This document shows, one piece after another, positions 1 through 5,933 of a stretch of 6,382 bases of DNA. The first letter of the stretch is position 1; every line of letters starts with the position of its first letter. Origin of the DNA: Desulfotignum sp. (GTDB lineage Bacteria; Desulfobacterota; Desulfobacteria; Desulfobacterales; Desulfobacteraceae); assembly GCA_021737445.1 (NCBI GenBank), contig JAIPDY010000194.1, positions 1 to 6,382 on the forward strand, written 5' to 3'. Under the pieces are notes generated by a model. It searched no databases and had not been told where the DNA came from. It was given only the letters and a program-made list of their open reading frames with translations. The position numbers were made by a program, and so were the translations under genes.

Positions 1-20
1 CTGACATCATTCTTTAACAC

Positions 21-254
21 TCACCCCATTTCTTTCCAAATTCCCTGCCTTTTTCCCATCTTATCATACCCCAAAGCATTATTTTCCGTGTTTCCATCCA
101 TCCCGTATTTTTCAGCCACCTGTGCAACGGTGAAGCCCCCGGATAAATCGGCATTTGCCCAATTTGGCAACGCTGCCATTTTCGGCAAATGGTATTGGAA
201 TGATGTCCGAGCCGGCAGGCAAAAGGCATGGGTATGCTCCTGGTTGTCCATCAC
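21..254 (-). CDS. Possible small hypothetical protein downstream of the permease
   Basis: An open frame of 77 codons begins with GTG-ATG 10 bp after the permease stop and ends at TGA. The close same-strand spacing would suit a distal operon gene. I do not recognise the product. The middle (around residues 40-52, FTVAQVAEKYGM) resembles a short helix-turn-helix-like or helical segment, but the rest is low in recognisable structure, with no signal peptide or membrane segment. No convincing Shine-Dalgarno lies at good distance; AGAGA is about 13 nt upstream. The frame could instead be a degraded remnant or chance. A second ORF in an overlapping frame (14-229) has poorer residue composition and is less likely. 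Confidence 0.3.
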   Translation of the reverse strand: MMDNQEHTHAFCLPARTSFQYHLPKMAALPNWANADLSGGFTVAQVAEKYGMDGNTENNALGYDKMGKRQGIWKEMG

Positions 255-264
255 CGGGTCTGGA

Positions 265-1326
265 TCATCTCTTTATACCGTTGATCATCAACAGGATGGT
301 CAAAACCATGGCACCGGCCAGCTGAAGGGAGCGGGGAATGATTTCTGATGCCTGGCCCACCAGGGCAGTGGGTGAAAGGTGCATGAATGTATATATCCAG
401 TCCACAAAAAATCCCATGGCCAGGGAACACACCGCAATCATGGACAGATAGATCACCAAAGCCCGGGTGTTGAAAATGTTTTTCACAATATTGATGGTGG
501 CGGCATTGGTGGCCGGGCCCGCCAGCAGAAACACCAGGGCCGCTCCGGGATTGAGCCCCTTGAGAATGAGGGCTGCCGCAATTGGGGTGGAGGATGTGGC
601 GCATACATACATGGGAATGCCGGCAGCCAGCATGACCAGCATGGATAAAAAAGTGTGTTCATTGGCCAGGGCTGTCAGGTCATCCGGGAAAAAAAAGGTG
701 ATGGCCCCGGCAATGAGAATGCCGATGATAAAAGGCTTTGCAATGTCGGAGAGCAGTTCCCCGAATGCGTATGTCAGGCCTTTTTTCAGACGCGGCAAAA
801 GCGGCAGTTCAATATTTTCCTGCGCAACTGCACAGATGTCGGCAGCACAGCCTCACCCGCCGGGTTCTTTTATCAGAGCTGCCTTTTTTTTGTCAGGGGT
901 TTCACTGCCGAAAAAATTCTGGGCAATTCCTGTGGATACTGCGGTGATAAACCCAGCCACCGGGCGGATAATTGTCATGACCGGGTCCAGCATGGCCCAG
1001 GAAACAGCGATGGAATCCACACCGGATTCCGGGGTGGCGATCATGAAAGAAAGGGCAGCCCCGCTGTTGGCGCCTTGTTTTTTGAGGCTGGCAGCCACCG
1101 GCACCACTCCGCAGGAACACAGGGGCAACGGGATGCCGAAAAGGGCGGACAAAAACACCGGCCTGATTTTTCCGGTGCCCAGGTGGCGCTTGATCTGGTC
1201 AGCCTTGAAAAACAGGTACAGAAGTCCGGCAATGAAAAAGCCGAACAGCATGAAAATGGCCACATCCAGATAAAGGTCCCAGGATAAAGCCAGAATGTCA
1301 TATATAATACCAAATATTTTTTCCAT
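265..1326 (-). CDS. Selenocysteine-containing permease, SO_0444/ArsP-like (PF03773-type) metal or metalloid exporter
   Basis: Predicted inner-membrane exporter, 353 residues if the in-frame TGA at 853-855 is read as selenocysteine (Sec158). The first half carries PLCSCGVVPVAASL (residues 68-81, Cys70 and Cys72) and ATPESGVDS (97-105). The second half carries GIPMYVCATSSTPIAAAL (236-253, Cys242) and LAGPATNAATI (268-278). These are the paired repeats of the permease family that includes ArsP organoarsenical exporters and the SO_0444 Cu/Zn efflux proteins. About eight hydrophobic segments are visible. The loop between halves reads U-G-C-A-A-D-I-C (158-165), where family members usually have a Cys-rich stretch. 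Both halves lie in one frame with only the TGA between them, so no frameshift is needed. ATG at 1326 is preferred over the ATG at 1365 because the latter lies inside the operator, about 10 nt after the predicted transcript start; the ribosome site is weak. The exported substrate cannot be decided. A plain nonsense mutation is the alternative. Confidence 0.8.
820..855 (-). promoter_or_regulatory. Sec-encoding TGA with bacterial SECIS-like hairpin
   Basis: The TGA (855-853) is followed on the coding strand by a hairpin with stem CUGUGC (835-830), loop AGUU (829-826) and GCGCAG (825-820). All six pairs form, one of them a G-U, and a further U-G pair can be added at the base. The apical loop begins 23 nt after the TGA and has G at its second position. 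Known bacterial SECIS elements have an apical loop roughly 16-37 nt after the UGA, with a G in the first two loop bases, so the geometry fits. The E. coli fdhF element is similar but has a GGU loop and a bulged U that I do not see clearly here. Confidence 0.7.
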
Positions 1327-1360
1327 AACAAGAATTTGCCTGATACATGTGTAAGGGTTT

Positions 1361-1386
1361 ATCATCTGAACACTTGTTCATATGAT
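1361..1386. promoter_or_regulatory. ArsR/SmtB-type 12-2-12 operator
   Basis: Inverted repeat with half-sites ATCATCTGAACA and TGTTCATATGAT around a central CT. Only one of the 12 paired positions mismatches, and the core is TGAACA-CT-TGTTCA. This is the classic operator architecture of ArsR/SmtB-family metal- and metalloid-sensing repressors. It overlaps the -10 box and predicted start of the permease transcript, so a bound repressor would block initiation. No arsR-like gene is in the window. The link to that family is inferred from the motif and from the exporter it controls. Confidence 0.7.
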
Positions 1387-1410
1387 AAATTCATATATCC
1401 GGGTTGTCAA
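1382..1410 (-). promoter_or_regulatory. Sigma-70-type promoter of the selenoprotein permease
   Basis: On the minus strand a perfect -35 TTGACA (1410-1405) is separated by exactly 17 bp from the -10 TATCAT (1387-1382). Transcription would start near 1375 and leave a leader of about 49 nt before the ATG at 1326. The promoter sits about 50 bp downstream of the xdhC stop, so the permease can be transcribed independently of the upstream molybdenum genes. No clear rho-independent terminator separates the two, so some read-through is possible. Confidence 0.7.
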
Positions 1411-1461
1411 GAAAAAAGTGCCAAGGATGTGAGACGTACAACCGCAGCGTTTGGATATTGG

Positions 1462-2505
1462 CTATGCAGTCGCTCTGATCTGGATGATCTGGGCCAGGAT
1501 GCTGACGCTGATTTCCGCCGGGGTCTGGGCGCCTATGGGCAGGCCCACGGGCGAATAGACTGCATTGAGTGCATCCGGGGAAACTCCTTTTTTCTGGAGA
1601 TTGGCATAGATCTTGTCCCGCTTGGTCCGGGAGCCGATCATGCCGGTATAGGCGGGATGGGTGCGCAAGGCCCCTTCCAGAACCGTCTGGTCATGGAGGT
1701 GGCCCCGGGTGAGAATGACGATATAGGAATGGTCATCTATGGTCAGGCTGTCAAAGGCTGTGGCAAAATCCGTTACCACCTGCACCGACCGGGCATGGGG
1801 AAAGCGTTGCAGGTTGGCAAATTCCTCCCTGTCATCGATCACCACCGTGGAAAAGCCTGTGAGATGTGCCATTTTAGCCAGTTGAAACCCCACATGCCCT
1901 GCACCGAAAATAAAGATGGTGTCAGCCGGAACCATGGGCTGGATGATGAATTCTTCCAGGCCATGGGAATGGATGATGGGAAAACTGCCGGAAAACCGGT
2001 TGTCACAGATCTCATCCAGCAGGGGTTTGGGGATGACACAAGATCCTGTCAGCGTGGCATCAGATGCCACCAGGCATTTTTGCATAGTGAAATCCCCCTG
2101 ACTGGTGCCGAAAATTTTGGAAACCAGAACCCCTTTTTTGCCGGCCTGTTCCAGTTCCACGAGGGCCTGGTATACGGCAATCAGTTCAGGTTCGGGCACA
2201 AGGGTTTCCATGAGAACAGTGAGGCTGCCGCCGCAAACCATGTCCAAGCCGCTTTTCAGTTCCTGGTTCAGAATAAATGACCGGATTTGGCAGGTTTTTT
2301 TGGAAATAAGCTCCAGGCAGGTATCCATGACCTTGGCTTCTATCAGTCCGCCGCCGATGGTGCCCAAAATGGTGCGGTCCGGCAGAACGATCATGCGGGA
2401 GCCCGATGTCCTGGGGGTGGAGCCTTTATGGCTGATGATGGCTGCCAGGGCAAAGGGGTCGCCTTTTTCCAGGCAGTCCAGTATATGCCGGTTTGAAAGC
2501 TCCAT
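1462..2505 (-). CDS. XdhC/CoxI-family protein (molybdenum cofactor insertion/maturation)
   Basis: A 347-residue cytoplasmic protein. XdhC proteins bind molybdenum cofactor, promote its sulfuration and hand it to xanthine-dehydrogenase-type molybdoenzymes. The N-terminal XdhC/CoxI domain shows HKGSTPR (26-32), GTIGGGLIEA (48-57) and the conserved CGG (91-93). The C-terminal Rossmann-type domain shows GAGHVG (201-206), DDR (224-226), TRGHLHD (266-272), MIGSRTKR (289-296) and SPVGLPIGAQTPAEIS (318-333). Length is normal for a two-domain member and no key motif is missing. A longer frame extends upstream to 2667, but it lies inside the preceding gene. The ATG at 2505 is chosen because it follows that gene's TAA by 2 nt and has GGAAAA about 6 nt upstream. 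The target molybdoenzyme is not in the window. Confidence 0.92.
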   Translation of the reverse strand: MELSNRHILDCLEKGDPFALAAIISHKGSTPRTSGSRMIVLPDRTILGTIGGGLIEAKVMDTCLELISKKTCQIRSFILNQELKSGLDMVCGGSLTVLMETLVPEPELIAVYQALVELEQAGKKGVLVSKIFGTSQGDFTMQKCLVASDATLTGSCVIPKPLLDEICDNRFSGSFPIIHSHGLEEFIIQPMVPADTIFIFGAGHVGFQLAKMAHLTGFSTVVIDDREEFANLQRFPHARSVQVVTDFATAFDSLTIDDHSYIVILTRGHLHDQTVLEGALRTHPAYTGMIGSRTKRDKIYANLQKKGVSPDALNAVYSPVGLPIGAQTPAEISVSILAQIIQIRATA

Positions 2506-2507
2506 GT

Positions 2508-3548
2508 TTATTTTCCAAAACTGCATTGGGGATACCGGCAGGTTTTGCAGGCGGTGCAGAATCCCCCGTGGCCCATGCGGATAATCTCTTTGTGGGTGAC
2601 GGTTTCCCCGGCCAGCAGCCGGGGCACCACCAGATCGAAAATAGAGGCCCGGTAATACATGACACATCCGGGCAGGCCGATCACCGGCACATCCTTGATA
2701 TAAGCCAGCAGAAACATGGCGCCGGGCAGTACCGGTGCCCCGTAAAACACCACCTCACCGCCGGCTTTTCGGATGGCGGCCGGGGTCAGGTCATCAGGAT
2801 CCACAGACATGCCTCCTGTGACAGCGACAAACTTTGCCCCGCTGTCCACAAAATCTTTAATGGCTGCCACGGTCATGTCCATGTCATCGGACACAATCTT
2901 TTTATCCATGATCCTGGAGCCCAGGGCTTCAAATTTTTTTTTGACAACAGGGCCGAATCCGTCCCTGATCCGACCGGAAAACACTTCCGACCCGGTGACC
3001 ACCAGCCCCACATCCAACCGGACAAAGGGTTTGATGTCAATGATGGGAAAAAATGTTTCACACACTTTTTCGGCGGCAATGACATGATTTTCATCAATGG
3101 ACAGCGGGATCACCCGGGTGCCGGCCAGATCCTGTCCCGGGTCCACGGTCTGGTTGGTGTGCATGGTCGCACAGATGACCTCCGGTATGCTGTTAAGCTG
3201 TTCCAGCCCTTCCACATCTATTTTAAGCAGGCCAAAGTTTCTGGCGGAAAACCCCACCTTGCCCTCTTTGGGATAGGAAAGTGCAATATTTTTTCCTGCA
3301 GCAGCCCTGGCAATGCGAAGCGCAGCATCATTCTCATGGATTTCGCCGTTGAGGCATGCCACATATACATGCTGCTTGCCCAGATCCAGCAGCTGGTCCA
3401 CATCTGCTTTTGTAATGACATGGCCTTTTCTGAAGGCCGGCCCTTTAAACATATCCGGAACGATCCGGGTGATGTCATGGAGCAGCATTTTCCCCACAGC
3501 ATCCTTTACAGGCAGGGACTGCATACGGTCTTTTTCATAAAATTTCAC
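2508..3548 (-). CDS. Molybdopterin-binding (MoCF-domain) protein with Cys-rich C-terminus
   Basis: A 346-residue cytoplasmic protein with a MoeA/MogA-like molybdopterin-binding domain (about 178-312): VTGSE (184-188), VTGGMSVDPDD (243-253), LPGAMF (274-279) and GLPGCVMYYR (291-300). The N-terminal region (about 1-175) resembles the corresponding part of putative MoCF proteins from anaerobes and is not a canonical full MoeA. The tail carries Cys331, Cys334, Cys337 and Cys342 (CxxCxxCx4C), a likely Fe-S or metal site. The start is GTG: AGGAG lies 7 nt upstream of it, whereas the first internal ATG (codon 9) has no such site. It is the first gene of a two-gene operon with xdhC. Role inferred: handling or modifying molybdopterin for a molybdenum hydroxylase. 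The exact reaction is unknown. Confidence 0.9.
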   Translation of the reverse strand: MKFYEKDRMQSLPVKDAVGKMLLHDITRIVPDMFKGPAFRKGHVITKADVDQLLDLGKQHVYVACLNGEIHENDAALRIARAAAGKNIALSYPKEGKVGFSARNFGLLKIDVEGLEQLNSIPEVICATMHTNQTVDPGQDLAGTRVIPLSIDENHVIAAEKVCETFFPIIDIKPFVRLDVGLVVTGSEVFSGRIRDGFGPVVKKKFEALGSRIMDKKIVSDDMDMTVAAIKDFVDSGAKFVAVTGGMSVDPDDLTPAAIRKAGGEVVFYGAPVLPGAMFLLAYIKDVPVIGLPGCVMYYRASIFDLVVPRLLAGETVTHKEIIRMGHGGFCTACKTCRYPQCSFGK

Positions 3549-3565
3549 GGTGGTTCTCCTTTAAC
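3549..3565 (-). promoter_or_regulatory. Shine-Dalgarno that fixes the GTG start of the MoCF gene
   Basis: The minus strand reads AAAGGAG, then AACCACC, then GTG. This near-consensus ribosome site at 7 nt decides for the GTG start at 3548 rather than the later ATG at 3524. Confidence 0.75.
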
Positions 3566-3577
3566 ATACCGGCCGTA

Positions 3578-3606
3578 ATTGTCACAGGCATTGATGGTAA
3601 TGTCAA
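3578..3606 (-). promoter_or_regulatory. Candidate promoter of the MoCF-xdhC operon
   Basis: A perfect -35 TTGACA (3606-3601), a 17-bp spacer and a -10-like GACAAT (3583-3578, four of six matches). The transcript would begin near 3571, about 23 nt before the GTG start, leaving just enough room for the ribosome site. No operator repeat is obvious around it. Confidence 0.45.
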
Positions 3607-3673
3607 TCTCTTTTCAGCTGTTTTATCAGGATCAAGGCATGTAAAATTGCATTGAACCGGTCGGCAGGAGGCC

Positions 3674-3763
3674 GCCCCTGGTGGAGGAACCAGGCACGGG
3701 TCTTTTGATACGCCGGAGCCGCCCGGCACAGCTCTTGCGTTTCTCCGGATGATGGGATATCAA
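3674..3763 (+). other. Intergenic region with two hairpins and a weak plus-strand promoter
   Basis: The divergent gap between the MoCF gene and elaA contains a 6-bp hairpin CCTGGT/ACCAGG (3677-3682 and 3689-3694) and a wider one CCGGAG/CTCCGG (3713-3718 and 3743-3748) with a 24-nt loop. No T-run follows, so these are not obvious terminators. A weak sigma-70-like pair, TTGCGT (3735-3740) and TATCAA (3758-3763) with 17-bp spacing, could serve elaA. I do not recognise a known riboswitch. Confidence 0.25.
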
Positions 3764-3797
3764 AGTCAAAGAAAGGAGAAAAAAAGGGTATGAAAAC

Positions 3798-4271
3798 ATG
3801 ACAGATAACAACAAGATTGAATGGCAGGTAAGCCGTTTTGATGCGCTGGATGCAAACCAGCTGTATGAACTGCTCAAACTCCGGGTGGATGTGTTTGTGG
3901 TGGAACAGGCCTGTGCATATCCGGAACTGGATGGCAAAGATCTGCTGGCAGATACCCTGCATCTCACCGGCCGGGTACAGGACGGCAGCCTGGCTGCCTA
4001 TGCCAGGATACTGGCACCGGGTGTCCGGTTCTCCAACATCAGTTTCGGCCGGGTGGTGGTGGCGCCCCTGTACCGGAAAACCGGACTGGGCCATGCGCTG
4101 GTGAAAAAAATACTGGCTGAAGCCGTCCGGGTCTGGCCGGCAAGGGACATCACCATCGGGGCCCAGACCTATCTGAAGGATTTTTACCGCTGCCACGGGT
4201 TTGTACCGGTGTCCGCCCCCTATCTGGAAGATGGCATCGCCCACATTGACATGACCAGAAATCAGGCTTAG
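3798..4271 (+). CDS. elaA: ElaA-family GNAT N-acetyltransferase
   Basis: A 157-residue single-domain acetyltransferase, full length for the ElaA family (E. coli ElaA is about 153 residues). Hallmarks are LLKLRVDVFVVEQACAYPELDG (26-46), AYARIL (67-72), the acetyl-CoA-binding motif A FGRVVVAPLYRKTGLGHAL (83-101, with R-K-T-G-L-G as the pyrophosphate loop), IGAQTYLKDFY (120-130) and a C-terminal GF-P segment followed by EDGIAHIDM (144-152). The acceptor substrate of ElaA proteins is not established. The ATG at 3798 is supported by AAGGG 9 nt upstream. A stronger AAGGAG serves a 3-codon ORF at 3790 whose TGA overlaps this ATG. The next gene begins 47 bp downstream on the same strand, so the two are probably co-transcribed. 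Confidence 0.92.
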   Translation: MTDNNKIEWQVSRFDALDANQLYELLKLRVDVFVVEQACAYPELDGKDLLADTLHLTGRVQDGSLAAYARILAPGVRFSNISFGRVVVAPLYRKTGLGHALVKKILAEAVRVWPARDITIGAQTYLKDFYRCHGFVPVSAPYLEDGIAHIDMTRNQA

Positions 4272-4318
4272 ATTATCCCAAAGAACGTTGGTTTCCACCT
4301 TTAACCAGGGAGATCAAA

Positions 4319-5386
4319 ATGACATCTTTGCTTTTTTCACCCTTTACCATCAAAGAGATTACCTGTAAAAACCGCATCGGTGTGGCACCCATGACCCGGA
4401 TGTCGGCATCCGGAGACAGTATCCCCAGAGAGGATGTGCTGCAGTTTTTAATCACCCGGGCAAAAAACGGGGCCGGCATGGTTTACACCGAAGCCATTGT
4501 GACCGATTATGAAAGTGCCCAGGGCTATCCAGGCCAGGCCAGAATATTGAACCAGAACCAGGTGGATGCCTGGAAAAATGTGACAGAAAAAATCCGCAGT
4601 CATGGGGCTGTGTCTGTGTGCCAGGTGTTTCACTGCGGACGTATGGCCTATGAGGGGATCAATCCGGCCAACCGGGTAATTGCCCCCAGTCCGGTGGCGC
4701 CGATGCAGGAAAATCCCATGACCGGTGCACCCTATCCTGTGCCGGAGCAGATGAGCCGGTTTGATATGGACCATGTGGTCAACGGGTTTGTGGAAACCGC
4801 CAAAGGGGTCATGGCAGCAGGGTTTGACGGCCTGGAGCTGCATTGTGCCCACGGGTATCTGCTCAGCCAGTTTCTGTCCACCTACGCCAACCGGAGAACC
4901 GATGCTTACGGCGGGTCCATGGAAAACCGGTACCGGTTCATACACGAGGTGATCCAGGCGGTACGGCCGGTTATACCGGAAGACCGCCTTCTTTTGGTAC
5001 GCATTTCCAACTGGGGCATTGCTGATATGGATGTTTCCTTGTTTTCAGATGCATCAGAATGGCAAAAAATGGTCCGATTGTTTTCACAGGAACCCATTGA
5101 TGCCATTTCCGTGTCAACCTATGATTTTCGCTTGGGTGCGTTTGATACTGGCCGGACCATGGCACAGATCACCCGGGATGCAACAGACCTGCCCTTGCTG
5201 ATCTGCGGTAAAATTTATGACCGGAAAAGTGCAGAAGATGCGCTGGCAGATGCGGATTTGGTGCTGTCGGGTAAATCCATGCTGCTGAATCCCAATTGGG
5301 TGGCTGATATTGAAGCAAACCGGGAACTTGCCCTTTATGGATCTGAAGAAGCCGGCGTGGCATACACAACCACCCCACTTCCCTGA
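4319..5386 (+). CDS. Old Yellow Enzyme-family NADH:flavin oxidoreductase
   Basis: A 355-residue FMN-dependent TIM-barrel oxidoreductase, full length for single-domain members. Such enzymes use NAD(P)H to reduce activated C=C bonds or related electrophiles; the natural substrate is unknown. Visible hallmarks are KNRIGVAPMTRMSA (17-30), CQVFHCGR (101-108, Gln102 near the flavin), FDGLELHCAHGYLLSQFLS (169-187, with His175 and His178 as the usual substrate-anchoring pair), NRRTDAYGGSMENRYRF (191-207), LVRIS (226-230) and a C-terminal CGKI...LVLSGKSML segment (296-322) at the phosphate-binding end. There is no C-terminal Fe-S/FAD extension, so it is not a 2,4-dienoyl-CoA reductase-type fusion. AGGGAG lies 6 nt before the ATG. 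It follows elaA by 47 bp, and a third gene starts 33 bp after its stop. Confidence 0.93.
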   Translation: MTSLLFSPFTIKEITCKNRIGVAPMTRMSASGDSIPREDVLQFLITRAKNGAGMVYTEAIVTDYESAQGYPGQARILNQNQVDAWKNVTEKIRSHGAVSVCQVFHCGRMAYEGINPANRVIAPSPVAPMQENPMTGAPYPVPEQMSRFDMDHVVNGFVETAKGVMAAGFDGLELHCAHGYLLSQFLSTYANRRTDAYGGSMENRYRFIHEVIQAVRPVIPEDRLLLVRISNWGIADMDVSLFSDASEWQKMVRLFSQEPIDAISVSTYDFRLGAFDTGRTMAQITRDATDLPLLICGKIYDRKSAEDALADADLVLSGKSMLLNPNWVADIEANRELALYGSEEAGVAYTTTPLP

Positions 5387-5404
5387 GAATAATTATGAAA
5401 AATT

Positions 5405-5423
5405 GAGGAGAATTTTTTTATGG
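5405..5423 (+). other. Ribosome site and start codon of a gene interrupted by the intron (5' exon)
   Basis: GAGGAG (5405-5410) followed 9 nt later by ATGG (5420-5423) looks like the translation start of a third operon gene after the oxidoreductase. The group II intron begins directly after this G, so only one codon plus one base of the host gene is visible. Its identity cannot be known here. If the intron splices, the message would be restored; if not, the gene is not expressed. It remains possible that this is intergenic sequence that merely resembles a start. Confidence 0.5.
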
Positions 5424-5618
5424 GTGCGCCAGGCAAAGCTGGTAATTTCTTGTCGGTTAAAGTCCGACATAGTCAAAGGTTAGCCACCGGGCTATCACCA
5501 AGGGTGCATTTGTGGCGGTAACCAAACAAATGAAGCCACCTGCAGGGATGTATCAGACCGCAACGCAAGTGAAGGTATTGAGCTCCGAAATATTCAACAT
5601 TGAAGAGGCCGACGGTTT

Positions 5619-5624
5619 CCATAA
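5619..5624 (+). other. EBS1 of the group II intron
   Basis: CCATAA is the exact reverse complement of the 5' exon end TTATGG (5418-5423, IBS1), with a possible seventh G-T pair. It lies about 195 nt into the intron, within a local hairpin context (GGTTTCC...GCCGGAA), where domain I normally displays EBS1. EBS2 is less certain: GAAAT (5587-5591) could pair with ATTTT (5412-5416), including one G-T pair. Confidence 0.7.
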
Positions 5625-5933
5625 GCCGGAAGGCAGTACAAGCTACGCTGTTAGGGCGAAGCGTGGTTTGCTCTTCCGGAGTCTGAGGCCGTGGTATGGT
5701 ACAGAAAGGAAATTATCGGAACCTGGGAGACCCGTGCAGTTTCTGCGCAAGCAGATACCTGGAAACAATCTGAAGAGGAGAGGATTCAGGGATGATTGTA
5801 CGGGAGTCGGACTAATTCATAGTAGAGGAGTAGCAGGGGTAATGCCTTGTGAGGATATGATCCACTCGAAGGGATTAGCGTTAGTATGTAAAGGCGAAAG
5901 GAAACATGTACCGATCATCGAGTTGGAGGATAC

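Noticed and set aside
115..267. Reading the permease's terminal TGA (265-267) as a second Sec codon
   Set aside because: The continuation gives a short, proline- and glycine-rich sequence unlike the family, which normally ends about here.
265..798. Second permease half as an independent gene starting at a TTG codon
   Set aside because: It has no ribosome site, begins in the middle of a loop, is in the same frame as the first half, and would lack half of the family fold. Readthrough of the TGA as Sec explains the data better.
467..1287. Plus-strand ORFs of 268 and 210 codons opposite the permease
   Set aside because: Shadows of the permease. The minus-strand frame carries the family motifs and transmembrane pattern.
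1411..1461. Terminator between xdhC and the permease promoter
   Set aside because: A short T-run exists on the minus strand, but no convincing stem precedes it.
1336..2280. Long plus-strand ORF antisense to xdhC (314 codons)
   Set aside because: Shadow of the XdhC coding sequence, with no recognisable domain and no ribosome site.
2493..3578. Long plus-strand ORF antisense to the MoCF gene (361 codons)
   Set aside because: It is a mirror frame of a clearly recognisable gene with strong family motifs; its own residue composition is His- and Gly-rich with no domain.
3603..4298. Minus-strand ORF opposite elaA (231 codons)
   Set aside because: Antisense shadow of a complete ElaA-family gene.
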